Assembly: GCA_025331565.1 (NCBI GenBank)
Contig: JAFREQ010000017.1
Coordinates: 558,001 to 622,000, forward strand
DNA: 64,000 nucleotides
Direction: 5' to 3'
From: Holacanthus passer
Taxonomy: Eukaryota > Chordata > Actinopteri > Pomacanthidae
This document shows, one piece after another, positions 13,074-27,056 of the stretch (position 1 is its first letter; every line of letters begins with the position of its first letter). The position numbers and the translations under genes were made by a program. Below the pieces are notes generated by a model. It ran no database searches. It was not told where the DNA came from and saw only the letters and a list, made by a program, of their open reading frames with translations.

Positions 13074-15587
13074 AATCACCCAGCTGTTGAAGGGGCTTTA
13101 GCCTCCAGCTGTTAGCCCGGTGATGACAGCGGTCCATGGCCCCACCTTCATGCTCACTGATCCGGGTAATTACCTCGTCCATCTGACCCCCCTCCCCTCT
13201 AGACGCAACTCCGCCACCGCCACACCACTCTGACCGAGCCGGCTGTCACAACACCAATGAAGACCGTTCTGAGAGTGAGCTTTATGGATGGTATATGTGA
13301 CACGGCTCTATTACGCCAGCATCCTTAATCATCTCTGCATGTTTGTGCTGTATTATAAAGGCTAATGGATAAAGGTAGTGATTGGGATACAATATTCATG
13401 CTGGCTCATAAAGCCATCTTCTGTGCAACAAAAGGAAAGAGAGGCATTTAAAGTGGAGTGACCCTCGGCAGACCCCACTGTTAGCCTGGAGGTAAAGCTC
13501 ACTGCCTCCATGTGGCCTTATGACAATCTGTCTGTCTGCCTTCATCAAAGGTGGTGGACACACAATCAGCCTTGGCAAGATTGTCCTCACCAGTTGATGA
13601 CAGAGAAGAGGAAGATGGGAGACATGGAACACATGCTGAGCCAAATACCTTCCCATCCAATTCTCTACTCTATTGCTCCTCTCTAACAGTCTCTCTCTCT
13701 CTGTGAGCAGAAACAAGAAAGACCCGGATGATCAGTAATTTCACAGCTGACAGACTTTCCTTTCCCTGATTTGATATCATTTGTAAAAAGAAGGTAAATC
13801 TCCTTACTCTACGTCGCTCCCCAGTGGGATATAATGCATTCTGTTCGTCTCATTTTCTGGAATACTGGGAGCGCGCAACAGCAGGCCAATCTCAAGCGAT
13901 CTCAGCCAGGAGGGGTAAAAAGGAACAAATCGAGCAAAAGTGGGGAATGAAATTAAGACAATGGCTGCACATCTGCTCTCATGGGCTCACGTCTGTGTGC
14001 ATGTATGTACAGTACGTGTGTTTATAAAACATAATGTCTATCAGCACGAGAGCGAAATTAAGGACTTTCTATCAGCAAACACCTGGACATCTGGCCTTGA
14101 TTCTCTACATCATACTTCTCAAAGTATCATCCAACACTGATCTTGTGTTTATATTTGTATGTGTGTGTGTGACTGTATTTTACAGTGTTTATATGTATGC
14201 TTATACATACAGTATAGGGCGATTAGTATACACAAGCAATGCTTCACATCTGTGTTTATCCTAGCTTTCCCACCCTGCACTTGACTGGGTAGACTGGCTA
14301 TGTCCCAGTTCCCCCAGTGACCCCCCCGCATCCACCCTAGAGGGGCTGCGTCAGCTGGACTGGACTGGGGATCAATGCTGGGGAAACAGCCTCATAATGG
14401 CCTGGATTAATGATGAAAAATTTGGTGTCATACAGTGAGCTCCTAGATATTTATCACTGGGGAAGTGTGGGTTGCCAATAGGAGCCTCTTAGCACCCTCC
14501 TGACCTGGAAGGCTAGTGGCAGGACAAGAGTGTAACTGTGGTTGCTACTGTCTCCAGCTGGAGCCCTAATGGAGGTGCTCTCTGGGGCATTTGTTCAGAG
14601 GTGGATGGATACTCTTAAATGGATACTGAGCTGTTGCTGCTGCTTTTTATAGGCCAGAGCCGCAGCCTCTTCAGCCATTGTTTCTATTTGAGAAGGCAGC
14701 TCGCTTGAACGAACTGTCTGCAATCAATCTCATGCACGAGAATGCTTTGCATGTCTCAGGTTTTATGTAATAACCCTTAGAGGACGGAAAGACACCATGA
14801 AGGAAACTAAATGTATTCAAGTGCATTTATCAGGGAAAACAAATGCCCATTGAGCCAATAACCTCATCCTTGTTCTCCATTTTTAGAGAGACAGATAATG
14901 CACATAGACACAATCTCTTAAAGTACAATCATGGTCTCCTGAGAGAGTTCTTTCACAAGGCCGTGAGGATGGATCGGGGCCAAGTCTACTGGTCTCTTGG
15001 TGACTGAGAGACAAGGCTATTACAGGCCTGTCAAAGGAGGAGTGGGCCTGAGGAATCTACAGCCACAGGACTTCAAATGGTTCTCCAATTACCTTTCAAC
15101 AACCCAAAGTAATGTTTTCCTTGGAAGGAAAGATCTCAACAAAAGCCTACATGAGGTTTCTGCTTGTTGGTCTTGCACTTCCCACATTAAGTAACATACA
15201 ATATCTGCTGTGGTCTTCTCTGCTGTCAAGCCATTGACTGAACATCAAGATCTTCTGTCCTGGCAGAGACAAAATGATGTTCATTTCACATGAGCACCGA
15301 GGAACGAGGTGTTTGGGATACGAGGAGACATGAGGAAAGGAGGCAGGTTCACTCTGCTCTGTCCACTCAGTTGCAGCATTTTGCAATAGAACAAGGTAAG
15401 AGAGTTGAAACAGACTATAATGGGCCATATTCTGCAGCTGCTTACCTGGAATAAGCAAAGACAGATTTGGATATTGGCTTCATACAACTGATACAGATCA
15501 ATTTGAAAAGTGTGCATTGAGGAGCACCTTCCGAATGGTTACAGCACATGTTCGATTCCAGCCGGTGACCTTTGTTGCATGTTACAC

Positions 15588-15618
<31 letters not shown>
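15588..15618. repeat. (CT)n microsatellite
   Basis: CT units have a single CTGT interruption. Confidence 0.95.
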
Positions 15619-16897
15619 CCCGTTTCCTGTCTGCCTTTTTATCTGTCACTAACAAATAAAGGCCCAAAGTAACCCTAATAAAAAAAGTCTGGATCATTCC
15701 CAGGCTTGATTCTGGATTGTCTAGCCAACAAAATGAAAAGAACATGGTGGAAAAAGTGAAGAGCTTCATTCTGCAGAAAAAAAGTCTTACTGTAGTCCAT
15801 AAAGTTTAAATTATTAAAATCTGTTTGTCTGCTTGGCTGTTTGCAAATATAAAACACATGTTCATATAAGCAAAGGTACGCATCAGAGTGAGCAGAGAGA
15901 CAACTGCAACCTCGTCTGCATGTTTATGGCACATGCATGAGGGCCCATTGTCCTATTTGCATCCACCTTGTTGTGACCCTCACTCTGGGACTGTCTGCCC
16001 GGCTCTGTGTGGACTTCACTTCAGTGCTCCCTCATGCCGTCTGCTTTTATTTGTTTTATGCTCTCTCTGCCTCATTCTTTTCCTCAGTGGTATGCCAGCT
16101 TTGACCCTGAGCACTTGGGATCTGTCAGTCCTGAAAATCACAGACAAATGTCACCACTCCTTTTCTTCAGCACACTCACTGCAATGGAGGATAACACTGC
16201 CCCTTTCCCATTCTCAAAAAACAAGACCCTCCTCACCAGTTAACCAAGACGACAGCATCCCCTGGACCACCAGGCCCAAAATGTTGATTCTGAGCTTCCA
16301 TAGCGAAACTATAAATCCCACGCAGCCATGGCACTAATGGACATAAGGCCTCTATCCAGGAATGTGAGGCATAAGCAGATATCAGGGCCTGAAGCAGGGG
16401 TGGGGGTGCAGTGGGGCAATTAAGTGTGTGGTGCAGGGAGGAGTGCAGGTGTGTGGACTGGTGATAAGGACAGTGGTGTTGCCATTACTCATCCCCCACC
16501 AACAACAGCAAATAGACTGCCAGCAGATGACGGGTCTGCTCTGGCAGCCTCCGAAAGCTTTTCCTCAGCCGGAGAGAAGAGTGTGTGGCGGAACAGAGTG
16601 GATAAGGGATAGATAGCAATGAAAAGCGCATTTCATCACGCCAGGAAAGACAGGGGAAAAAATGGTTGTATGCAATATTGTGGAGGGAAGAGTCGTTTAG
16701 AAAAACGAGGCGATTCTGCAGACTGTCTTGTTTCAAAGTAATTAAGATTAATTATGTGTTGCTGGTGGCACTATATTTGAGATACTGGATTTTATTATCA
16801 CTAAAGCGCAGCATTACATAAACATAATTTAAGAAAAAAGATTTATTTACAAAACCTACATAAATATAAAAAAGATTGCACCATTAGTAATAAATCA

Positions 16898-17336
16898 ACG
16901 GCTGCACAGAAAATCTCGACTAATTCTACCTGTTCTTCAACCAACTGATTGGTTCGAATGGGGAAAAAATCTTCATGTTATTTATAGATTAATGAACAAT
17001 GTGTTAGTTTGGCTCTGATGCAGCTGCCTCCCTGATTCTCTGGACATTTTCTGGAGTTCATATAGGAAAACAGTTTCTGTCTGTCGTCGCCACTCTTTAG
17101 TCTTGCTCAGTATTAGCCCATGGCAATATCTGAATAGTTACACTTCAGAAGTAATAGCCTTCCAACACTGAATACTACAGAGTTACAAAGAGGAATGCAT
17201 GTGTGGAGCTAATAGATTAAGAAGAATTTTACTCCTTCTGTTAATAATGTCAATGATTGTCCAACCAATGAGAATTTGATTGGACAACGCCATATCAACC
17301 AACTAATCGAACAACCGACCAGAAGGTGTCAGCCCT
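16898..17336. mobile_element. possible old hAT-like DNA transposon remnant
   Basis: The segment starts GGCTGCACAGAAAATCTCGA and ends CAACCGACCAGAAGGTGTCAGCCCT. Its terminal GGCTG/CAGCC, the repeated CAACCAACT string near both ends and the run CTAATCGAACAACC resemble the ends of common fish hAT-type elements. The inverted repeats are poorly preserved and no transposase fragment was recognised, so this is tentative. Confidence 0.35.
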
Positions 17337-18908
17337 ATGAAAAGATATCCCACTTTCTCCCAAGGTTAATGGCTACCAGTCTAAGCTCCAACAGATGATT
17401 ATGCCTGTGATTAAACAACATGATTGCAAAGTAAGAACTAAAAAAAAAAAAAGCCATTAATTTATTAAGATGTTTAAAATAAAACAGAATAGGAGTTGTT
17501 TCATTGCAAAGCTTCTTGCTCACACTTAACCCCAATAAATGCTTAATTAAGCAGGTACAGTTTGATGTATCTTCAGTGCTTATGAATTATCTATTTGACT
17601 AACTGTAATTAAAGCACAAAGATATGCTCTCTGCATTTCCCAAGGAATATAATTAGCAGATCTGTAAGTCTCTTTTCAGCAGGCTCACCGTAAGAACTAC
17701 CACAATCTTTATCCCCTCCATGAACGTACGTTCCCATAAGAGTAAATTGGTGAAATGCCAAAAGTAGTCAGTTTGAATATTGCTGTGATGATATGCTGAC
17801 AGAGTGTACTTCATCAGCTAGATGCAGTAGTTCAGCCACAGTCTCAGCAGTGCATCAGTCTGCCCTGAGGATCTTGGTGGCCCCTTTCTCCCGGTCAGCA
17901 GATCCTGTGTTGTCTCACTGGCCTTGGGGCTAAGGACATCCTGTCTGCCTGTCTACCAGGGCAGCCGCGGAGCGCGACAAGCAGATGCACGCTGTTTCAT
18001 GTGTAGCAGCATGCATATGGATGTGCAGGTTTAACCACTTGACAAGGGATTGAGACCTGTGAAGAGAGCATCTCTGCTGAGGGACTTGGGAAAAGGGCAT
18101 CTCTCGGCAGTGACAAACCCATTGTCATCTGTGACATTTATCATTGTCCCCTTCATATCTGTGTGCCATCATTTCACTTCTCTGTTAAAGCAACCTTGTG
18201 GGTCTCAAGGTGTCACACCACACACATACACGGCTAAAGATTTGTATCTGTTGCTAAAAAAAATCACAAGGGAGATTGAAATTTGTGAGGGAGAAAATGG
18301 GGGGAAAAAGTTGCAGCCAATTTCAACTGTTAGAGAAATAAATCTATACGATGTTTTTTCACTCTGATCCCTTCCTTCTCGCTAATATGGCTTTTGGATG
18401 CTGATGTCAGCAGTTCCTTATTCCCAGCCGCAGAGCCTTGAAATCCAGCACTCCTCCCTCTCGCTGGCCTCGGGCAGTCCAGTAGCGAGGGGGAGGCAAA
18501 ATAAAAACTAGGTCTATTTAACCAAGAAGAAAAACAACTTGGCTCAGTAGACAGATCTGTGATTTATTGTACTGTACATGCTAAAATTCAGACGAGTACA
18601 GTCATATTACGCAAATAGAGCATACTTGGGCTATTTGTGCAGACTATGGGGAGCAGAGCAGAGGACAAGACAGAGGCCCTGGCTTCCAGACAGGAACTGA
18701 GGCCACCTCACAGCTCCAGCCCTCTGTCACCTGCTTGGCATCCTCTCTGTTTAATTAGCTGGTAGTAATCAAATGGTAGAAGATTAAGACCCCTAAAATA
18801 CTGTAGGCAGATGATAAATCCTCCAGAGACAAAAAGGCCTTGCGGAGGAAAACAAAATACTGAAACTGTTTGTTATGTTGAGTTAGAGGGAAGATTGAGA
18901 CCGAGGGC

Positions 18909-18937
18909 GAGAGAGAGAGAAAGAGAGCGAGAGAGAG
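18909..18937. repeat. (GA)n microsatellite, interrupted
   Basis: GA units are interrupted by AAAG and GCGA. Confidence 0.9.
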
Positions 18938-19820
18938 CTTATCTCAAATTTACCAAAAAACCCGGTGGACAAAAACAATGTGTAAATCACTTCACCAAGC
19001 AGAGGGCTGCAGTAATTAGACTTAAACACACCCTGCACAAACACACAAAACAAAAGCACACACAATATATTCATTGCCTTTACTCTTTTTTAGTGCTGTA
19101 GCAAATGTGATTTTTTTTTCACATTAAAAGCTTCTACAGAGATTTTCAAATGAAGCTTCAAATGTCAAAATCCTCAATTTGAATAAAGTGATTTGGTAGT
19201 AAAATCTTTTTTTTTTAAATCAAATTAGATATAAATATGTCTGTATAAATTTCTGTAGTCTTGCTCAGTGTCCCGCCCACAGCACCATTTGATCGCTTAC
19301 ATGTCATGAGTAATGATTTTATTGTTATATGGCAGCACCATCCACCACATCTTTTGTCATACCTGAGAGTGTAGGATGAAAAGGCACTCGCTCAAAATGA
19401 ACGTCTCACTCTGTAGATGTCAAGTTTTATGATGTCAAATCATGATGGTTACAGTCACGAGCTAAATGTATCTCAAGTGTGTCTCCTGATCAAAGCGGTG
19501 CTTGTTTTTGCTCCATGTTTTACAGAAGTGTGACTTCTGAGAGACACACATAAGTGGAGGGCTGTAATAGCAGTGTGCCCACAGTTGTCAGCCACATCTG
19601 TCCTCTGGCAAATTCTTGTGGGCTGATCCTTTACTGGAGCAGGGAGTCATTATCACGATAAGTTGCTGATGTGTGTGTCACCGATACCAAATATGCAACA
19701 GAAGCCTCCCGTAATACAGAACAGCTATGCCTTCAATAAAATAATTTTAGTGCCAAAAGAATTTCAAAAGGACATGAATGAAAGTTGGTTTATGTGTGAG
19801 ACTGCACATGCATTCATGAA

Positions 19821-19854
19821 TGTGTGTGTGCACGTGCGTGTGTGTGTGTGTGTG
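19821..19854. repeat. (TG)n microsatellite, interrupted
   Basis: Two TG runs are separated by CACGTGCG. Confidence 0.92.
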
Positions 19855-21555
19855 CTTCAGTGTGAATTAATTTGGACCCAGTGGTGTCTGATCCTCTGTA
19901 ACCCGGTCTTAGAGCTGGGTGGAGGGTTGCGCTCCCCTGTCTCGTCCCCCCATCTCGTCTCCAGAGTTGGAACATGTGTCGCTGGGTTTCTCTCTGTATG
20001 CTTACCACACACACCCCATGTGTGCCCGGACACACAACCAAATGCTCACACACAACCTTGACCTTTTCCCACAGAAATTGGAGGTGAAGGGAGGGGGATC
20101 AAGAGGAGACAAGGGGGGGACGGCAATGGCAAGAGGAACGTGGGGTTGAATTTGAGAACAGAGTGAAAAGGGGGACATCGGGAACCTGGTATCTTACACA
20201 GAGCAGCGATGTTAACTTTGATCAAGAGGAGATGATGGTGATGCTGAGGGGACTGATGGAGGAAGTTTGTAAAGATAAAGACTCTATATTCAAATTGGTT
20301 AAACTTGACTTGAGAGAATTTATGCTCGTCAGCCACAAACTGTTACAGTTGCTGAGAAAAATCTGACTTACAGTCTGCACTCTGGCTACAGGCAGAAAAA
20401 GACATAAAGACTGATATTGTGGTTTGTAGTGGTAACTGTGGTATGGTAATATGGAAAGAGAATTAAGCCGTGGTGTTTTTGCTCTGCCTTTGTTTTAGCT
20501 AGGAGTCAGTGGGCGAGACAGGCCTTCCTGGCTTTGATGAGTGTAATTATGCTTTAAAGAGTGCCGCAGGAGTAAATTCATTACCCAGCCAGCTAGCTCT
20601 GGTTGCCCGCACTCTCCGTCTCTGTCTCCCCCAGCTCTATGCACACAGACAGGGCCTGCAGACACGCACACACACAGCAAGCTCCCCACAGACCAGCCAC
20701 CGCTATAGGGCTACAGCTCTGCAGCCACAACCCCCCCCTCCCTCCCTGCTCATCAGGGCTCTGGAACCCTCCATGCAAACCCAGATGATACTGGATGAAT
20801 ATGTGGAAGGAAAAGACGAGCGCTCGCACACGCACATGCACGGCAGGCACACACGAACACAGTATACTCCGAAACATCCACCCACGTTGCTTTGGGCTGT
20901 AATCTCTGCATCTTCCTGGAGGTTCTCTGTAAAAACAGTGGAATAACAATGGCCCCAATTTCCTCCCACACACATCAACACACACAGAGCGCATGATGGT
21001 GATCCTCATGACCGCAGCAAAGGAAAAGCTCCATGACATACATAAACTACTGGCATGTAAATATCTAAATAAGCCCGAGCGTTTAAAATCTGACCCCGTG
21101 TGCTCAAGTCTTCACAGACCGTGCAGCTGGGGTCAATCCCAAAATTGACGGGATTGATTCTCTGGACTGAACTGTCTATCACAATTGGAAAGGTAGAATC
21201 GAGTGGAGGGTCACAGCAGATTGCTTGATGGCCGGTGGGAATTGACCATTACTGTCTTGAATTGCAGCAGGTGTGAAGAACCCTCAGCATTATAATGAAA
21301 CAACGCGTAGCAACGGCAGATACTTGTGGACTGTTTATTGCATTTGGGTGTGCGTGTGCATGTTTGTTTATGTTTAAGCCCAAAGCCATGTCTTATCACT
21401 CTGACCCCAGATTTATGGCTGAGATGGTGTTACCCCTCCTCTCCCTGTCACTTTTCTGCCACTCCAGGGAGCCTACCAATTTAAGACCTCACAGCAGGGG
21501 CAATATTGGGTATTAACAGTCCATCTATACAGGGCACTAGCTGCCTCTATATTCA

Positions 21556-21667
<112 letters not shown>

Positions 21668-22692
21668 AAGACATGTTTTTGAACAAATCTGTCATTAACT
21701 GTGCTTCCTGCTGTCATGCAAATCCTTTCACTTCACAATTATTCAGTTTCAATCTCTGATCCATTTATCAGCACGTCAGATTGTGAGTATCCATGAGAAG
21801 CTGCAGCCATTTTATAAGACCTCGATTATGTCTGTCAGTCTGTCTGTCTTTGGGAAGAAAAAAAAATGTCTGCAGCCTCTCATCTCCTCCCCTTTTCTCA
21901 GCATGTCGGCCCGTGTGTCTGTGAGGATTCATCATGCATCCTTAGGAGTCGATCAAGGGGAAAACACCTCCCTCTTTCTCCCCGCTCTCCCTCCTCCAGC
22001 TCCTCTTGCCCTCATCTAACATTAATGGCTGTTGGTTTTTTAATGAGGAAGTGGGTGTCCCTGTGCAGCGTGTCCGTAGAGGGCTTGCAGAAGGGGGATT
22101 GAGGGGGGAGGGGGGAGAGAGAAGAGATGTACTGGTGCAAAACACATCCCCCGGCTGCGAAGCTCAAACGCCAACCTAGCAGGGTGGGACCAAGGAGGGA
22201 GGGGGGGCACTCTCTCAGTAAATATTGCCATGCCCTCCTTCAGCCTTCAAAGAGCAAAACAAGCCAACTGCAGCATTCTGCCTCTCATGCTCCTCTCTGC
22301 ACACTGGGAACAGGCACTATGCATTATGATAATAGACATGCCTGTGTAAGGCTGCTACCATGTGTTTTGTGAATCAAAAAGGCCTTTGTAAGTAGTACAT
22401 AATTGCATACTCTCTTTTTTTTGCTTCTCTTATTGTTGCAACGTGAGAGCTGTCTTGTCTAATTAGAAGCAACACAAAAGACTGTGCAGAGAATAAATTC
22501 CAGAAATTAACATACAGCTCAACTTTAGCTTTCTTGTGCATCTATTCTTAATAGTTATAGCTTCAAAAAAGACATTTGCTGCTGTTTTCTATAGATGTGC
22601 AGTGAAGAAAACATCATAACACAATTTACAAACCAACAAATTCTTTCACAGATAGAAATCAGAGCATCAAAATTCAGATGAATGCAGCATCT

Positions 22693-22736
22693 CCCACTGT
22701 GGGCAAATCAGCTTGTACCATCATGCCCACAGTGGG
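22693..22736. repeat. perfect 13 bp inverted repeat with 18 nt spacer
   Basis: The arms are CCCACTGTGGGCA and TGCCCACAGTGGG, exact reverse complements, separated by 18 nt. Each arm also contains the near-palindrome CCCACTGTGGG. No surrounding transposon ends were identified. Confidence 0.9.
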
Positions 22737-25700
22737 TTCTCGAGCAGGCAATTCTGTTTGTACACCGTTGATGGATAAATATGCCTCTCGTACTTACAAT
22801 GCAGAATGTTACACCGAATCAAACAATATCTGTAATTGTATCACCAACACTATCATTTTTATTAGCATGCAGCTCTATTACTCAGTCACCTGTGGTTAAA
22901 AATGTCCCCTACCAGCCAAGAAAAATCTATTCAGTGGCAAATTCTGCTGTTTCCCCTGGTGTATAAACAATGGGCAAAGTCTAGAGTGCACAGTTAGTCT
23001 GTACTGCTGCACAAAAACCTATTGCAGCATGCCAAAAGGAACAACATTTACACAAAAACGCTAACTGTAAATCAACACATTAATTATGAATATCTATTGA
23101 AAACATGCACAAGGTTATATTGGTGTAACTTTGCCCTTTGCCTTTGTGTGAGTGGGTGTGTGGGCAGGGTCTTTACCCCTCAGTGACCTCTTCCGCTGGC
23201 TATTTGTGCGCTCAGCTAAGCGTTCACTGCGACATGTTTCTTAATAACACTTACATATTTGTAGTCTAATAGCAACCCACGCAGCTGTAGACACAAAATG
23301 GACCTTTTTCCTTTTTGTCCACCCACCTTTTGTTATTAATGACAATTGAATCAGCTGCAGCCAAACCAAATAATAAAGTGGAAGACAAGAAAAAGAAATT
23401 GGCAAACACATTAGCTTATTTATGCCTTTTTCACTCAAGAAACCTCTTTATGATGTCCTCTATTGTACACATGTCTGATTCGTTCATGACGCTGGTTAAT
23501 TCCTGGTCCCACCCCACTTCCAACCGAGCATCTGTTCCACTAGCCAGACATTTTTTTTTTCTAATCAACTTTAATCTGTCTATTTTCTAGCAAAGTTTTA
23601 ACATTTCATCATTTTAACAACATGAAATAATGGTTATTTTGTTAGCATTCAACAAAAATAGCATAGTTGAATACTAATCAAATGATAATTGTTAAATAAT
23701 CAAGAAAAAAATATTATTCTACAATTGCATGTACAAATAATCTAAATAACTTGAGACTCAGGTACGTTCTGTGCAAATACTGCATGACAGAAACAGAGGT
23801 TTGTTTTCCCAATATTGTTCAGTCTATTAGCGATATGCAGCGAACAGATACAAAAGACACTTGTTTGATGTGTCTCTAGAGCTCTCAGCCGTACCCTCGT
23901 ACTGCACTCTGCCAGCTAAAAGAGTGGAGCGCACACAAGCATATTGCCAGCGAGAGTCTGAAATGACATGCAACAAAGACACTGAGATACTGGCAGCCAA
24001 TTAAATAAAGGAAATGGCCTTCATCATTGTATGATTAATGGAGCACACCATTAGTGCATAATGTTGCCCCCCACTTCCAATCTCTACCTGTGTGAGTGCG
24101 TGGTGCATTCATATGTGCGTGTGTGTGGAGAAGAGAAAGAGACAGGGAGGGGCGGGGGCTACCACAGTCCCCAGGGTGTAGTAGCTGGAGGTATTCATCG
24201 CTCTCTCCTCCCTCTGAGTGATAATTCTGGTGTTATTCAGGCAGGAGTGGGACGGGCAGTGCTGGGTCCGTGATGAAGCACCATGGCCTTTAGAAATTCA
24301 TTTCCACCCAGCATTCATCTCATTCCCATTCAGCGCTGGTCTACACCCTGCACTCACACCCATGCGCACAGAGAGAGTCATTACAGAGCCATGATCCATA
24401 CTCAAAGACCCGTCTCTATTCGCCAATTATAAAAAAGCTCCACCAAATATGAAAAACAGCTCCAAGCAAGCGCCGGAGCACTTCTCCTCGACTACAGGTG
24501 AAGTATGAATGGAGACAGAAATACAGTGCAGCAGGATGATGGAAAAGGAGTGATAGAGATGAGAGGGAGGAATTTTTTTAGGCTTGGTGTTTGTTTCCTC
24601 TGTATCAGAGCATACGTCCAGATCAAAAGCTGTCAAGAGTCTGACAGTTTTTCTGCCTTAATGAAAACTCCAATCTGTTTTTCTTGTGCACCAGAGAATA
24701 GCACACTGCAGCAGACAGACAGATAGGCTTCGGGATGAAGGGAGTGCTATAATGCATACACCCAATCAATGCCTTTAACTACCAGGCTGAAGTGAAATAC
24801 ATACGGTGTCTGTCGACCAAACGGCCACATTAACATAGTCCTAAACCTGCACAAAGGAGGCATATGTTTCAAGACACCCGATTAAAGCCAAGACATAAAT
24901 ATTTGCAACAAAGGGAAGAGTTAGCTCTAAGAAGCTGATAGAGAGCAGATGTCAAGTCTCCAGCCTCACCTTTAACATTTTTGGATGAGTAGCCTCAGAA
25001 GAGCAGCGAGCTAAACAACAAATGTCCTCTCTATAGTCCCCTGACTGCCCTTCACTGACCATGTCACACCCCCTAGACAAACATACACCCCTAAAACATC
25101 TGCTCAGCAAGCAATCGTTCCATCCCCCCATCTGTACAGAGTGCACCCCCGACCACTCTCACTTAGCAGCCACACCCCTACACCATCCTCTCAACTTCCA
25201 CTTAGCAGTCCATCCACATCAAACCCCCCCAAGCAGACATTTGCACATGCAGACAGACTGCGCTCTGAGTGGGCCTGGACCGGCTTGGCAACTGGCCCCG
25301 CCTGTCCGTCTGTGTGCTCACCCCCTGAGCCAGCGCATCAGGATAGCCTTCCCCCTGGACCGGGGGAGGAGGGGCTGTTGTGTTGGCTCTGCCACAGTAC
25401 CACAGAAGTTCCATAGTGCCTCCATTGGCAGGCAGACTGATGGGTCCCCAACCACTGGCGACTGCCAATTGGTGTGTCCCACTCCTACAATGACTAGGCC
25501 CACAACCATCATTCAGCAAACTCTGGGAGACGCCATTAATATGTAAGTGTTAATAGGTGGAGCTACACACTAATTGCACACTGGAACGGGATCATGTTTA
25601 ATATTAGAATCCATTACGCACCAGCTGTTGCAAGTGGAGGCAAATGAATTAAGACAACACATTATTTACTCGTGCGCAGGGCAAATGGAGACCGACAGCA

Positions 25701-26415
25701 CCGAGAAGGTTGACACTCAACATGGCAGCTGTTACTCACATCTGTTGGCTCCCGTATCTGCAGCGCTCAGCGGCCCTTTGATACGAGCTGCTCCCGTAAT
25801 TAGTTGACTTTCCTCCGTTTCTCTGCTCAGCCAAACCTATCTGCGCCGGGCAACACAAAGACACAACCGCACTGTAGAGTCCAAGGTTGATAGCAGATTC
25901 TTTTCAGTGAGAGAAGGGGGAAAAAAAAGCTCTTAGCTGTAACCTTTAAACAAGGTCAGCAATGCAAAGCAACATAAAGGGAAGATGTGGAGAGTGGCAG
26001 TATGCAAACATGCATTTACAGAGTGCATGTCAAACACTTAGTGACCTGTTGTGAATATAGTATAATCAGGTTCAGTGCTAAATAATAAATAATTTTGGAT
26101 GTGCTAAAATGAAAGTGTCACTGCTAATGAATGACGTCTATATTTTCCAAAAGTCTGAAAGAATGAAAAAATGCAAGGACAAAATTAATAAAATATAGCA
26201 GTGACACATTTCTTTCTCCCCCTTGCCTTCCTTTCACCAAGTCCCTAATGAGCATGTCGCTGGCAGAATTAATTTCTTATTGTTTAATTGATCCCCAAAC
26301 AGCTCTCATCCATCATAGGTCCATTCAATATCTTACTCTTTTAATCTCTGTCTGCCCCTCATCATAATTCTATAGCACAGGCCATTACACACGGAGAGAG
26401 AGGGCTAACACTGTG

Positions 26416-26440
26416 CTGTGGGCATCTTTACTGCCCACAG
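26416..26440. repeat. perfect 9 bp inverted repeat with 7 nt spacer
   Basis: The arms are CTGTGGGCA and TGCCCACAG around TCTTTAC. They share the TGCCCACAG core with the 22.7 kb inverted repeat. Confidence 0.85.
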
Positions 26441-26900
26441 GAAAACGCTGACACACCAACACACACATGCGCACAGACTCACACAAACATAGTACAAACA
26501 CACATATATATCTCGGAGTCAATTCTGCTTCTATTAAATATGCATCCAAACAAGCAGAGGAGTTGATGCTGCAGCGGTACAGACTCCAGCAATGAGATCT
26601 GCTGCACCGGGGGACTGCGTCTAACATCTGTTTTACATTAATGATTCCTAGTGCAGCTCACAAGCTACTGTAATATTCACAAGGGCTGTGAGAAACCAGA
26701 GTAATTGGGATATGTTTAGGATGTCTTACTATGCAGTTCAAGCTAAAAGCCAACAGCAGGGCTGCTCGCACTTTCTCATCTTCGAAATCCCCAAATATGT
26801 ACTTTAGGCATTCAGCTCTCAAACAAACAGCCATGTTGAGAAGAAACTGCTTTTATAGTTGAAAAAGTAAATGAGCTCAAATGGTTTTAACAATATAGTG

Positions 26901-27056
26901 TAATGAATATTTAGTTGTGTAAGAGCAGTGAATAATATTTACTTAGCTGTGCAACTAAAATGAATAATGCTTACTTGGCTGGCTGTGTAACAACAAAGTA
27001 ATGTTGATTTGGCTACGCACAGTAATGCTTGCTTGGCTGTGCAACAGAGTAATGGC
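26901..27056. repeat. degenerate minisatellite, about five units of 24-38 bp
   Basis: Five imperfect units begin at 26901, 26929, 26961, 26999 and 27023, followed by a partial TAATGGC. The clearest motif is TAATGCTTGCTTGGCTGTGC followed by AACAGAG. Unit lengths are roughly 28, 32, 38, 24 and 27 bp. The repetition also shows as recurring L-L-H-S-Q in one minus-strand frame, which is a by-product and not coding. Confidence 0.7.

Larger units (their letters stand above)
7501..15500. other. intron 2 block: mostly unique sequence
   Basis: No exon was recognised. It holds a CpG-enriched patch around 7.56-7.76 kb, a purine-rich stretch near 9.77-9.85 kb, an AAAT microsatellite near 11.8 kb, a 9 bp perfect inverted repeat at 12491..12517 and a TG microsatellite at 13041..13073. 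The 10.6-11.0 kb part is complex, non-repetitive and AT-rich, the kind of sequence in which conserved non-coding elements are often found, but this cannot be tested here. Confidence 0.45.

Noticed and set aside
19250..19450. Possible repeat remnant (TGTAGTCTTGCTCAGTGTCC)
   Set aside because: It shares a short string with 17.1 kb and vaguely resembles a fish repeat, but no ends or ordered matches could be established.
25061..25546. 161-codon plus-strand ORF
   Set aside because: It is rich in His, Pro and Thr from C-rich, A-rich DNA. ORFs in other frames and strands overlap it, and no family was recognised.
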